A stretch of 64,000 nucleotides of DNA, from positions 90,679 through 154,678 of the forward strand of contig JAGXHY010000008.1 of the NCBI GenBank assembly GCA_024635925.1, written 5' to 3'. Made by a program: the position numbers and the translations under genes. How positions within the stretch are numbered: the first letter of the stretch is position 1; every line of letters begins with the position of its first letter. The notes beneath the pieces are model-generated. The model did not search any database, was not told where the DNA came from, and was given only the letters and a program-made list of their open reading frames with translations. Positions 28,416-36,743 of this stretch are shown here, in pieces. Source of the stretch: Bacillota bacterium. GTDB taxonomy: Bacteria; Bacillota; TC1.

Positions 28416-29429
28416 ATGGACATTAGGAATAAATGGGAAGATTTTGAAGAAGAATATTTAGCTAAAGGAGCATCCTTAAGCAAAAATAGTAAAGGCAGAA
28501 AAATTAATGAACCTTTATGCAGCGTACGAACAGAATACCAAAGAGATAGAGACCGAATAATACATAGTAAATCATTTAGGAGACTTATGCATAAAACACA
28601 AGTTTTCATTTCACCTGGAGACCATTATAGAACTAGGTTAACTCATACTTTAGAAGTTTCAGCTATAGCTAGAACTATAGCAAGAGGTTTAAAATTAAAT
28701 GAAGATTTGACTGAAGCAATAGCATTAGGGCATGATTTAGGCCATACACCATTTGGACATAGTGGGGAGAAAGTAATAGATAATATTTTAAATAAACAAA
28801 AAAGACATTTTTCTCACAATGAACAAAGTTTGAGAGTTGTAGAAACATTAGAACGAAATGGCAAAGGATTAAATTTAACTTTCGAAGTAAAAGATGGAAT
28901 ATTAAATCACAGTGGTAAAACTCGAATGCCTTTAACTTTAGAAGGACAGATTGTTAGAATAAGTGATAGAGTAGCATATTTAAATCATGATATCGATGAT
29001 GCAGTCAGAGGTGGTATAATTCAAGAAAAAGATTTACCAAAAGATGAATTATATATTTTAGGGGACTCACATAGTGAAAGAATAAATAAAATGGTAGAAT
29101 CAATTATCTATGCTAGCGAAGGACAAAATAAAATATTGATGAGTAAAGATATCGCAGAGGCTATGGATAGTTTGCGTAACTATATGTTTGATCATGTATA
29201 TATAAATTCAAAAGCGAAAGTAGAAGAAAGTAAAGTTGAAAGATTATTAACAGAACTTTTTGACTATTATTTAGAACATAAAAATGACTTGCCCGCTGAA
29301 TATCATGATAATGGTACTGAACAAATAGTAAATGTAGTTGATTATATTTCAGGAATGACAGATAGTTATGCAGTAAAAATATTTAAAGAGTTTTTTTTAC
29401 CAAAAGGGTATAAGGATAAAGTAGAATGA
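28416..29429 (+). CDS. dgt: Deoxyguanosinetriphosphate triphosphohydrolase-like HD protein
   Basis: 337 residues. HD-domain metal ligands are visible: RLTHTLEV (His), GHDLGHTPFGH (His-Asp), and NHDIDD late in the domain. It fits the shorter, Gram-positive type of dGTPase-like proteins, which hydrolyse dNTPs to deoxynucleoside and triphosphate and adjust dNTP pools. In many clostridia this gene directly precedes dnaG-sigA; here five other genes intervene. RBS AAGGAG precedes ATG 28416. It overlaps the next gene by 4 bases. Confidence 0.9.
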   Translation: MDIRNKWEDFEEEYLAKGASLSKNSKGRKINEPLCSVRTEYQRDRDRIIHSKSFRRLMHKTQVFISPGDHYRTRLTHTLEVSAIARTIARGLKLNEDLTEAIALGHDLGHTPFGHSGEKVIDNILNKQKRHFSHNEQSLRVVETLERNGKGLNLTFEVKDGILNHSGKTRMPLTLEGQIVRISDRVAYLNHDIDDAVRGGIIQEKDLPKDELYILGDSHSERINKMVESIIYASEGQNKILMSKDIAEAMDSLRNYMFDHVYINSKAKVEESKVERLLTELFDYYLEHKNDLPAEYHDNGTEQIVNVVDYISGMTDSYAVKIFKEFFLPKGYKDKVE

Positions 29430-31003
29430 AAATAGCAATTGTAGGGATAAATTCAAAATATATTCATAAAAACTTAGCAATATATTCATTATATAGTTAT
29501 GTAAAAAACTTAGATTATGATTTTGACCTATTAGAATTTTCAATTAATGAATCTATAGATATAATTTTTCATAAACTGCATCGTGGAAATTATGATGCAG
29601 TTTGTTTTGCTACTTATGTCTGGAATAAAGAAATTATTCTTAGATTATCAGAAAACTTAAAAACTGTTACAGAAAAAATAAAAATAGTACTTGGTGGCCC
29701 TGAAATTAATTCAAAATACCTAGATTATGATTTCATTGATCATTTGATTATTGGAGAAGGTGAAATAGCATTTAAAAAACTTTTAGAAATGAATTTTTTA
29801 TGTAAAAAATTAATACCTCGTGGAAAAGAGTACTTTAATCTTGATGAACAAACATTTGTTTATGAAGAAATATTAGATGAGTTAAAAAATAAAATTATAT
29901 ATTATGAAGGGAGTAGAGGTTGTCCATTTCATTGTTCTTATTGTCTATCAGGATCAGATAATAATTTAAGATTAAAGTCAGTAAAAAAAATATTAGATGA
30001 AATATCGATTTTAGTTGCTGCCGGAGTAAAGCAAATAAAATTTGTTGATAGAACATTTAATTCCAGTGTAGAATGGTCAAAGTCAATTGTAACAGGATTA
30101 TTAAAGTACGGGAAACAGGGTTGCAATTTTCATTTTGAAGTCAGTATAGATAAAATGAATGATAGCTTAGTTGAAATCATTCATAATAGCCCCAATAATT
30201 TATTTCAATTAGAAATTGGTATTCAAACAACAAATAGTGAAACCTTAAAAGCTATTAATAGAAATAATGATTTTACTAAGATTAAAGAACGTGTAAACTA
30301 TTTACTATCAAAAGGCAATTTACATATTCATACTGATTTAATTGCAGGTCTTCCTTATGAAAATTTAAAATCTTTTAAAAAATCTTTTAATGATATATAT
30401 TTACTTAAAGCTCAAATGTTACAAGTTGGGTTTTTAAAAGTTATACCAAATACTAAAATGTTAGATGATGCAGAAAAATATGGTATAAAATTTAGAAATT
30501 ATCCACCTTATGAAATTTTAGAAAATGAATGGTTAAAATGCAAAGATTTACTTGAAATTAAATATGTTGAAGAAGGAATTGATAAGTTTTATAATAAAAA
30601 GCATTTTCGACAAACATTCATGTATTTAATAAATATTATTAATGATAATTTTAAATTTTATCGTAATTTGGGGGAGCTACTTTTTAATATGGAAAATTTA
30701 ATGTCATTAAATGATAAATTTGAATTTTTATATAATTACATATTAAGTTATGATCCTAAGATTGAGGAAAGTATAGTTAGAGCATTATTACAATTAGATT
30801 GGTTGCTAACTAATAGAAATAAAAGATTGCCATATTTTTTGAGATTTAAAAAAGGACATAAAGAATATATAAGTTTGCCAATAGAAATAAAATTTTCAGG
30901 TCATGATATTTCTGAATTAAAAGTAAAGACAACAAAATATAAAGTTGATTATGAAAACGTTTGGGGTTTATATGATTATCCAACAATTAGTATTATCAAA
31001 TAA
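29426..31003 (+). CDS. B12-binding-domain radical SAM protein (DUF4080-type)
   Basis: 525 residues. An N-terminal cobalamin-binding-like Rossmann domain (about 1-130, with LGGPEI) is followed by a radical SAM barrel with the cluster motif GCPFHCSYC (CxxxCxxC, about 167-174), then a C-terminal helical region of the DUF4080 type. The classic DxHxxG cobalamin motif is not evident, so B12 binding is uncertain. Methylation, rearrangement or cyclisation chemistry is known for relatives, but the substrate here is unknown. It is translationally coupled to dgt by an ATGA overlap and lies just upstream of Fe-S assembly genes, which it would need. Confidence 0.8.
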   Translation: MKIAIVGINSKYIHKNLAIYSLYSYVKNLDYDFDLLEFSINESIDIIFHKLHRGNYDAVCFATYVWNKEIILRLSENLKTVTEKIKIVLGGPEINSKYLDYDFIDHLIIGEGEIAFKKLLEMNFLCKKLIPRGKEYFNLDEQTFVYEEILDELKNKIIYYEGSRGCPFHCSYCLSGSDNNLRLKSVKKILDEISILVAAGVKQIKFVDRTFNSSVEWSKSIVTGLLKYGKQGCNFHFEVSIDKMNDSLVEIIHNSPNNLFQLEIGIQTTNSETLKAINRNNDFTKIKERVNYLLSKGNLHIHTDLIAGLPYENLKSFKKSFNDIYLLKAQMLQVGFLKVIPNTKMLDDAEKYGIKFRNYPPYEILENEWLKCKDLLEIKYVEEGIDKFYNKKHFRQTFMYLINIINDNFKFYRNLGELLFNMENLMSLNDKFEFLYNYILSYDPKIEESIVRALLQLDWLLTNRNKRLPYFLRFKKGHKEYISLPIEIKFSGHDISELKVKTTKYKVDYENVWGLYDYPTISIIK

Positions 31004-31015
31004 AATTCAAACTTA

Positions 31016-31044
31016 TTGACTTTAATATATCAAAATGATAATAT
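31016..31044 (+). promoter_or_regulatory. Predicted promoter of the Rrf2-nifS-nifU module
   Basis: TTGACT (31016-31021), a 17-base spacer, and TAATAT (31039-31044); an overlapping GATAAT (31037-31042) is an alternative -10 with a 15-base spacer. The 83-base gap after the radical SAM gene contains only this and the palindrome downstream. Confidence 0.6.
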
Positions 31045-31056
31045 TATTTTGGAATA

Positions 31057-31073
31057 CCAACTAGTTTAGTTGG
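31057..31073 (+). promoter_or_regulatory. Candidate Rrf2 operator palindrome
   Basis: A perfect 7-bp inverted repeat, CCAACTA (31057-31063) and TAGTTGG (31067-31073), around a 3-base centre. It lies just downstream of the predicted -10 and immediately upstream of the ribosome site of the Rrf2 gene. This is the expected place for an autoregulatory operator that blocks its own promoter; binding by this Rrf2 protein is inference. Confidence 0.6.
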
Positions 31074-31085
31074 AAAGGAGTTGTC

Positions 31086-31523
31086 ATGAAGCTTTCTACA
31101 AAAGGTAAATATGGTTTGATAGCAATGGCCGATCTTGCGATAGCCTATATAAAGAACCCTAATAATAGTTATTTAGTATTAAAAACTATTGCAATTAAGA
31201 GAGATATTTCTGAGGCTTATCTTGAAAGAATTATTTCAAAGTTAAAAAAAGCAAACTTAATAATTACTCAAAGAGGATCATTAGGTGGTTATAGTTTAGC
31301 TAAACATCCTAAAGAGATTAAGGTGTCTGAAGTTTTATACGAACTAGAAGGAAAGCTTGATGTAGGTGGATGTGGTGATTCAAATGATAAGTCTTGTTTA
31401 ATAAAATCAAATTGCTTTTCACAGATTGTCTGTGAAGAAATAAATATAAAAATAAGAGAGTCTATTGAAAATATGACTATCGAGGATGTACTCAAATCTT
31501 ATTTAAAGAAGTCAAAGGAGTAA
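31086..31523 (+). CDS. Rrf2-family transcriptional regulator, IscR-like
   Basis: 145 residues: N-terminal winged helix (MKLSTKGKYGL start is diagnostic of Rrf2) and a C-terminal part with three cysteines, C96, C104 and C110, in a Cx7Cx5C pattern suited to holding a [2Fe-2S] or [4Fe-4S] cluster as in IscR. Directly followed by nifS and nifU, so it most likely senses Fe-S status and represses this operon; the palindrome at 31057-31073 is the candidate site. CymR-type cysteine regulation is less likely because CymR lacks these cysteines. Confidence 0.9.
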   Translation: MKLSTKGKYGLIAMADLAIAYIKNPNNSYLVLKTIAIKRDISEAYLERIISKLKKANLIITQRGSLGGYSLAKHPKEIKVSEVLYELEGKLDVGGCGDSNDKSCLIKSNCFSQIVCEEINIKIRESIENMTIEDVLKSYLKKSKE

Positions 31524-31529
31524 TAATAA

Positions 31530-32723
31530 ATGGAAGAAAAAATTATATATTTTGATAATGCAGCAACAACTAAAATACATGATGCAGTTATTGAAGAAAT
31601 GATAGATATTTATAAAAATGAATATGGTAATCCTTCAAGTGTTTATGATTTTGGGAATAGAGTGAAAACTATAATCGAAGAATCTAGAAAAAGTTTAGCT
31701 ACTAATTTGGGTGTAGATCCTAAAGAAATTTTTTTCACAAGTGGAGCTACAGAAGCAAATAATTGGGCTATTTTAGGAACTGCTAGAAAATATAAGAATA
31801 AAGGGAAACATATTATTACATCAACTATAGAACACCATGCAGTCCTTCATTCGGCAAAACAATTAGAGAAGGAAGGATTTGATGTTACTTACGTACCCGT
31901 TACTGAAGATGGAATACTTGATTTCGAAGAATTTAAAAAAGCGATAAGAGATGACACGATACTTATAAGTATTATGGCAGTAAATAATGAAATAGGAACA
32001 ATTCAGCCAATAAAGAAAATAGTTGAGTATGTAAAAGATAAGGATATTCTTGTGCATACTGATGCTGTACAACTTATAGGGAAAAAGAATGTGAATATAA
32101 TAAAAGACTTAGGTGTTGATATGTTATCCCTTTCTGGACATAAAATACATGGGCCTAAAGGTATAGGTGCCTTATATATTAAAAAAGGAGTTATTATACA
32201 AAACTTATTTTTTGGTGGTGGACAAGAAAAAAAGAAAAGGCCAGGAACTGAAAATGTAGCTGGAATAGTAGCTTTGTCCAAGGCTTTAGAATTAACCTTA
32301 GAGAATATAGAAGAAAAAGAAAATAAAATATTAGAACTAAGAGATTATTATATAGAAAAAGTTATTGATAAAATACCTTTTGTAAGATTAAATGGTTCTA
32401 AACAGAAACGAATACCTGGAAATGCAAATTTTAGTTTTAGTTTTATTGAAGGAGAATCCATGCTCTTGGCATTAGATATGTATGGTATCTGTGCTTCTAG
32501 CGGGTCTGCATGTACCTCAGGATCTCTAGATCCATCACATGTATTACTTGGAATTGGACTACCACATGCAATTGCTCATGGTTCTTTAAGAGTATCTATA
32601 AGTGAGTATAATACTAAAGATGAAATAGACTATTTATTAGAGGTACTACCAGGAATTATTGATAAATTGAGAAAGATGTCTCCATTATATGAAGACTTTA
32701 TAAAGAATAAAGGAGTGAATTAA
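31530..32723 (+). CDS. nifS: Cysteine desulfurase, NifS/IscS family
   Basis: 397 residues of fold-type I. The PLP lysine is K205 in SLSGHKIHGPKG; the HTDAVQ segment holds the ring-stacking Asp. The catalytic cysteine loop is SSGSACTSGS with C328. It removes sulfur from cysteine and passes the persulfide to the scaffold encoded 1 base downstream. The group I (IscS/NifS) loop distinguishes it from SufS. RBS is weak-moderate (AAAGGAG about 13 bases upstream). Confidence 0.95.
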   Translation: MEEKIIYFDNAATTKIHDAVIEEMIDIYKNEYGNPSSVYDFGNRVKTIIEESRKSLATNLGVDPKEIFFTSGATEANNWAILGTARKYKNKGKHIITSTIEHHAVLHSAKQLEKEGFDVTYVPVTEDGILDFEEFKKAIRDDTILISIMAVNNEIGTIQPIKKIVEYVKDKDILVHTDAVQLIGKKNVNIIKDLGVDMLSLSGHKIHGPKGIGALYIKKGVIIQNLFFGGGQEKKKRPGTENVAGIVALSKALELTLENIEEKENKILELRDYYIEKVIDKIPFVRLNGSKQKRIPGNANFSFSFIEGESMLLALDMYGICASSGSACTSGSLDPSHVLLGIGLPHAIAHGSLRVSISEYNTKDEIDYLLEVLPGIIDKLRKMSPLYEDFIKNKGVN

Positions 32724-32724
32724 T

Positions 32725-33159
32725 ATGTATTCTAAAAAAGTTATGGATTATTTTATGAATCCAAGAAATATGGGCGAAATTGAAGATGCATCAGGTGTTG
32801 GAACAGTTGGTAATGCAAAATGTGGAGATATCATGCGTATGTATCTAAATGTAAGTGAAAAAGGTATAATAGAAGATGTTAAGTTTAAAACCTTTGGTTG
32901 TGGGGCAGCAATTGCTACAAGTAGTATGGCTACTGAGTTGGTTGTAGGCAAGACAGTTCAAGAAGCGCTCAAAGTAACTAATAAAGCCGTTGCAGAAGCA
33001 TTGGATGGACTACCAGCTAATAAAGTGCATTGTTCTTTATTGGCGGAAGAAGCAATTAACGCAGCTTTATGGGATTATGCTGAGAAAAACAATATGAATA
33101 TTGAGGGGCTTAAACCTCCTAAAGAAGATGTTCATGAAGAATATTTAGAAGAGGAATAG
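32725..33159 (+). CDS. nifU: Fe-S cluster assembly scaffold NifU/IscU-type
   Basis: 144 residues, scaffold domain only (no NifU ferredoxin or C-terminal domain). The three cluster cysteines are C33 in AKCGD, C59 in FGCG and C103 in VHCS, with the conserved Asp35 that allows cluster release. The extended C-terminus with an acidic end is typical of clostridial IscU. It forms a minimal Isc system with Rrf2 and NifS; hscA, hscB and iscA are absent nearby. MnmA, the usual clostridial next gene, is replaced by dnaG. Confidence 0.94.
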   Translation: MYSKKVMDYFMNPRNMGEIEDASGVGTVGNAKCGDIMRMYLNVSEKGIIEDVKFKTFGCGAAIATSSMATELVVGKTVQEALKVTNKAVAEALDGLPANKVHCSLLAEEAINAALWDYAEKNNMNIEGLKPPKEDVHEEYLEEE

Positions 33160-33170
33160 AGGAATTTAGA

Positions 33171-34958
33171 ATGGGTTTTTACAATGATAATATCATTGAA
33201 GAAATTAAATTGAAATCAGATATTATTTCAGTTATTAGTGAGTTTCTACCCCTAAAAAAAAGGGGTAGAAACTTTATTGCTAACTGTCCATTTCATAATG
33301 AAAAGTCACCTTCATTTACAGTTAGTCCAGAAAAACAAATATATCATTGTTTTGGTTGTAATGCATCAGGGAATGTATTCACTTTTTTAATTGAACATGA
33401 ACATATGACCTTTGGAGAAGCATTAAAATATTTAGGGGATAAGCTTGGTGTTATTATTAATGATGATAACTATAGTAATTATGGAAAACAAAAAAATACT
33501 AAAGAAAATTACAAAAAAGAAAGACAAATCAACATACATCAATTTGTAGCTAGATATTTTTATAAAAAATTATACGATGAATACGGAAAAGAAGCTCATG
33601 CTTATGCTAAAAATAGAGGGTTATCTAAAGAAACATTAATTAAATTTAAAATAGGATATGCTCCATATAAAAGTGATGATTTAATTTCTCAATTAGCTAA
33701 ACTCGGATATACTTCAGACGAGTTATTAGAAAGTGGTATATTTTCAAAAAGTATAGAAGGTAGACTTTATAGCAAATTTTTTAATAGATTGATATTTCCA
33801 ATAGAAAATATACAAAGTAAGATTATAGGTTTTGGGGGAAGAGTCATAACTAATAGTGAACCTAAATATCTTAACAGCCCCGAAACAGAAATATTCAAAA
33901 AAAAATATAATCTTTATGGATTAAATATTGCTAAAGATGAAATAAAGAAAAATAATCAAGTACTAGTGATGGAAGGGTATATGGATGTTGTTTCAGTTTG
34001 GCAAAAGGGTGTATTTAATGCAGTTGCTTCACTCGGAACTTCCTTTACAGAAGAACAAGGCAGGCTATTATTAAGATTTACAAATGAAATAGTTATGGTT
34101 TATGATAATGATAATGCAGGTAAAAAGGCTGCAGTAAGAGCAGCAAGTTTGTTGAGGCCATTAAATGTAACCGTAAAAATTGCTGATTTGGAGGGAGCAA
34201 AAGATCCAGACGAATTTATTAATAAATATGGGTTGAATTCATTTCTCGAAAAAATAAGAAAAGCAAAAAGCTCTTTTAGATATCTTTTAGATTTGAATAA
34301 AGGAACATTTAACTATAAAGCACCAGAAGATAAGGTTAAATGTGCAAGAAATGTACTTCCAGAAATTATGAGTCAGCAAGATCCATTATTAAGAAATGAA
34401 TATATAAAAATTCTTTGTGAAGAGTTAGATATTAGCAAAGAGGCTATAGAAGAAATTATCTTCAAAGGGAATAATAATATTGTTGTTGAAGATAAAAAGG
34501 TTGAAAATAAAAAAGACAAAGAAATAAATATAAGTGATCCTAATGATAAAGCACAATTGAATTTACTAAAAATAGTAGTTAACCAACTAGAGTTTTTGGA
34601 GTTTTTGAAAGAAGAAAATTTTGATGAGTATTTTACTAATAGTTTAATAAAAAAAGCAATATTAAAAATGTTAGAGATACCAATTGAATTTAGAACAGTG
34701 AAATATATGGTTGATAAGATTAATGAAGAAAAAGTTAAGAATCTAATCATTTATTTAGCAATGAAAGAAGGCTTTCCTAATGTAGATTACTCTGATTTTA
34801 TCAGTTACTTAAATAATGTAAAAAGAATTTTTTATAAAAAGGAAATTGATATAGTGATTAAATCAATAAAAACAGCTGAAAAAGAAGGAAATAGGGAGTC
34901 TAGTGTAGAATTACAAAATGAGTGGAATTGTTTAAGACGTAAATTAGAAAGCGTTTAG
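33171..34958 (+). CDS. dnaG: DNA primase DnaG
   Basis: 595 residues. N-terminal CHC2 zinc-ribbon (CPFHNEKSPSF with CFGC, about 40-65), RNA polymerase core, TOPRIM domain with MEGYMDV (about 265) and MVYDNDNAGKKA (about 320), and a C-terminal helicase-interaction domain that is poorly conserved. It synthesises primers at the fork. It starts 11 bases after nifU with GAGGAATTTAG-type spacing. A strong 13-bp inverted repeat lies in codons 24-35 (see separate entry). Confidence 0.96.
   Translation: MGFYNDNIIEEIKLKSDIISVISEFLPLKKRGRNFIANCPFHNEKSPSFTVSPEKQIYHCFGCNASGNVFTFLIEHEHMTFGEALKYLGDKLGVIINDDNYSNYGKQKNTKENYKKERQINIHQFVARYFYKKLYDEYGKEAHAYAKNRGLSKETLIKFKIGYAPYKSDDLISQLAKLGYTSDELLESGIFSKSIEGRLYSKFFNRLIFPIENIQSKIIGFGGRVITNSEPKYLNSPETEIFKKKYNLYGLNIAKDEIKKNNQVLVMEGYMDVVSVWQKGVFNAVASLGTSFTEEQGRLLLRFTNEIVMVYDNDNAGKKAAVRAASLLRPLNVTVKIADLEGAKDPDEFINKYGLNSFLEKIRKAKSSFRYLLDLNKGTFNYKAPEDKVKCARNVLPEIMSQQDPLLRNEYIKILCEELDISKEAIEEIIFKGNNNIVVEDKKVENKKDKEINISDPNDKAQLNLLKIVVNQLEFLEFLKEENFDEYFTNSLIKKAILKMLEIPIEFRTVKYMVDKINEEKVKNLIIYLAMKEGFPNVDYSDFISYLNNVKRIFYKKEIDIVIKSIKTAEKEGNRESSVELQNEWNCLRRKLESV
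33241..33273 (+). repeat. Perfect 13-bp inverted repeat inside dnaG
   Basis: The arms 33241-33253 and 33261-33273 are exactly complementary, around a loop of seven A residues. The RNA would form a very stable hairpin near the 5' end of the dnaG coding region, followed by CUUUAUUG-like sequence that is only weakly U-rich. The encoded segment (LPLKKRGRNF) is a conserved part of the primase zinc domain, so coding and structure are both satisfied by this codon choice. Confidence 0.85.
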
Positions 34959-34971
34959 AGAGGGGTAAAAG

Positions 34972-36102
34972 ATGAAAGCTAAGAAAAAAAATGCAGTATC
35001 GTCAGAATTAGAAAACAAGCAAGTAACTAAAGTCAAAAAGGAAGCATTAAGAGGAATAGTTTCCGATATTGTTGACGAAAAAAATGATATAAATTTAACT
35101 ACAAAGGAAGAAATTAAAGATACATACCAAGATTTAGAATTTACATTAGAAGATTTTTCTTTCATTTACGAGGAATTAGAAAAACAAGGAGTTGAACTTG
35201 TTGATCTTCTTGAAGATGAAGTAGAAGAGGCAACACTTGTAAAAGCCTTAGATTTGACTGTGGCCGATGGGGTTGCCATAGATGATCCTGTAAGAATGTA
35301 TCTTAAAGAAATAGGTAGAGTTAATTTACTAACATCTAGTGAAGAAGTTGAATTAGCTAAAAGAATGGCCCTTGGCGATGAAGAAGCAAAAAAGAAATTA
35401 GCAGAAGCTAATTTAAGACTTGTGGTTAGTATTGCAAAAAGATATGTTGGTCGTGGCATGTTATTCCTTGACTTAATTCAAGAAGGGAATTTGGGGCTTA
35501 TAAAGGCTATAGATAAATTTGATTATGAAAAGGGTTTTAAATTCAGCACATATGCTACTTGGTGGATAAGGCAAGCAATTACTAGAGCTATAGCTGATCA
35601 AGCTAGAACAATTAGAATACCTGTGCATATGGTTGAAACTATTAATAAGTATGTTAGAATATCAAGACAATTACTTCAAGAATTAGGAAGAGATCCTAAG
35701 CCTGAAGAAATTGCAGAAAGAATGGGGATTCCTTTAGAGAAAATCAGAGAAATTCAGAAGATTTCTTTAGATCCAGTTTCCTTAGAAACACCAATTGGAG
35801 AAGAGGAAGACAGTCATTTAGGTGATTTTGTTGAAGATGAAGGGGCACTTTCTCCTCCAGATAGTGCGGCATTTATGTTATTAAAAAAACAATTAGAAGA
35901 AGTCCTTGATACTTTAACTGAAAGAGAAAAAAAAGTTTTATCTTTACGTTTTGGATTGGATGATGGAAGAAGCAGAACTCTTGAGGAAGTCGGAAAAGAG
36001 TTTGGAGTCACAAGAGAAAGAATTAGACAAATAGAAGCTAAAGCACTAAGAAAATTAAAGCATCCTAGTCGAAGTAAAAAACTTAAAGACTTCTTAGACT
36101 AA
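34972..36102 (+). CDS. sigA: Primary RNA polymerase sigma factor (RpoD/SigA)
   Basis: 376 residues. A charged N-terminus (region 1.1 degenerate) is followed by region 1.2 ([11 protein letters not shown]), region 2 with [29 protein letters not shown] and the -10 recognition [11 protein letters not shown], region 3, and region 4 with the helix-turn-helix [18 protein letters not shown]. The length fits Gram-positive housekeeping sigma. The dnaG-sigA pair is conserved. RBS GAGGGG precedes ATG 34972. Confidence 0.98.
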   Translation: MKAKKKNAVSSELENKQVTKVKKEALRGIVSDIVDEKNDINLTTKEEIKDTYQDLEFTLEDFSFIYEELEKQGVELVDLLEDEVEEATLVKALDLTVADGVAIDDPVRMYLKEIGRVNLLTSSEEVELAKRMALGDEEAKKKLAEANLRLVVSIAKRYVGRGMLFLDLIQEGNLGLIKAIDKFDYEKGFKFSTYATWWIRQAITRAIADQARTIRIPVHMVETINKYVRISRQLLQELGRDPKPEEIAERMGIPLEKIREIQKISLDPVSLETPIGEEEDSHLGDFVEDEGALSPPDSAAFMLLKKQLEEVLDTLTEREKKVLSLRFGLDDGRSRTLEEVGKEFGVTRERIRQIEAKALRKLKHPSRSKKLKDFLD

Positions 36103-36116
36103 ATAAGAAGTATTCA

Positions 36117-36146
36117 TAAAAGAGGATGTTATCCTCTTTTATTTAT
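36117..36146 (+). terminator. Rho-independent terminator after sigA
   Basis: An 11-bp stem (36117-36127 with 36131-36141), GTT loop, followed by a T-rich tract. It closes the dnaG-sigA transcript. Confidence 0.85.
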
Positions 36147-36150
36147 TATG

Positions 36151-36159
36151 TGATATAAT
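36151..36159 (+). promoter_or_regulatory. Extended -10 promoter for lemA
   Basis: TGA followed by TATAAT (36154-36159), an extended -10 element. The matching -35 region would fall inside the sigA terminator and is not a consensus hexamer. The start codon of lemA is 35 bases downstream. Confidence 0.5.
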
Positions 36160-36194
36160 TTATTTATAAAAAGAATTGAAAGGTGGTATTTATA

Positions 36195-36743
36195 ATGTGG
36201 GTATGGATTTTATTAATAATTGTGGCAATTATAATATTTGCTGGTTTAGGTATTTATAATAGTTTAGTGAAAAATAGATTTAGAGTTAGGGAATCATTTT
36301 CTACTATTGATGTTTATTTAAAAAAAAGATATGATTTAATTCCAAATTTAGTAGAAACTGTAAAAGGATATGCTAGTCATGAAAAGGAAACATTTGAAAA
36401 TGTAACAAAAGCTAGAAATGTTGCAATGGCAGCTTCAGATGCGGATGAAAAGATTCAAGCTAATAAACAATTATCACAATCTTTGATGAATTTATTTGCA
36501 GTTGCAGAAAATTATCCTGAATTAAAAGCCAATGTGAATTTTTTAGATTTACAAAATAATTTATCTAGATTAGAAGAAGAATTAGCATTTAGTCGCAAGT
36601 ACTATAATGGTACTGTTAGAGAATTTAATACTTTGATTCAACAAGTACCTTCAAATATTGTAGCTATGCTTACCGGATTTAAAGAAGAGCCATTCTTTGA
36701 AACTGAAGAAGTGACTAGAACTGCACCTGAGGTGAAATTTTAA
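36195..36743 (+). CDS. lemA: LemA family membrane protein
   Basis: 182 residues. A single N-terminal membrane helix (about 2-23) is followed by a helical bundle with the LemA hallmarks YNSLVKNRFRV, LKKRYDLIPNLVETV, and FSRKYYNG. ATG 36195 is preferred over GTG 36183 because AAAGGTGG sits 8 bases upstream of the ATG and overlaps the GTG. Function is unknown; LemA proteins are frequently encoded with a DUF2207/TPM-type membrane protein, as here, suggesting a membrane or envelope-stress complex. Confidence 0.93.
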   Translation: MWVWILLIIVAIIIFAGLGIYNSLVKNRFRVRESFSTIDVYLKKRYDLIPNLVETVKGYASHEKETFENVTKARNVAMAASDADEKIQANKQLSQSLMNLFAVAENYPELKANVNFLDLQNNLSRLEEELAFSRKYYNGTVREFNTLIQQVPSNIVAMLTGFKEEPFFETEEVTRTAPEVKF

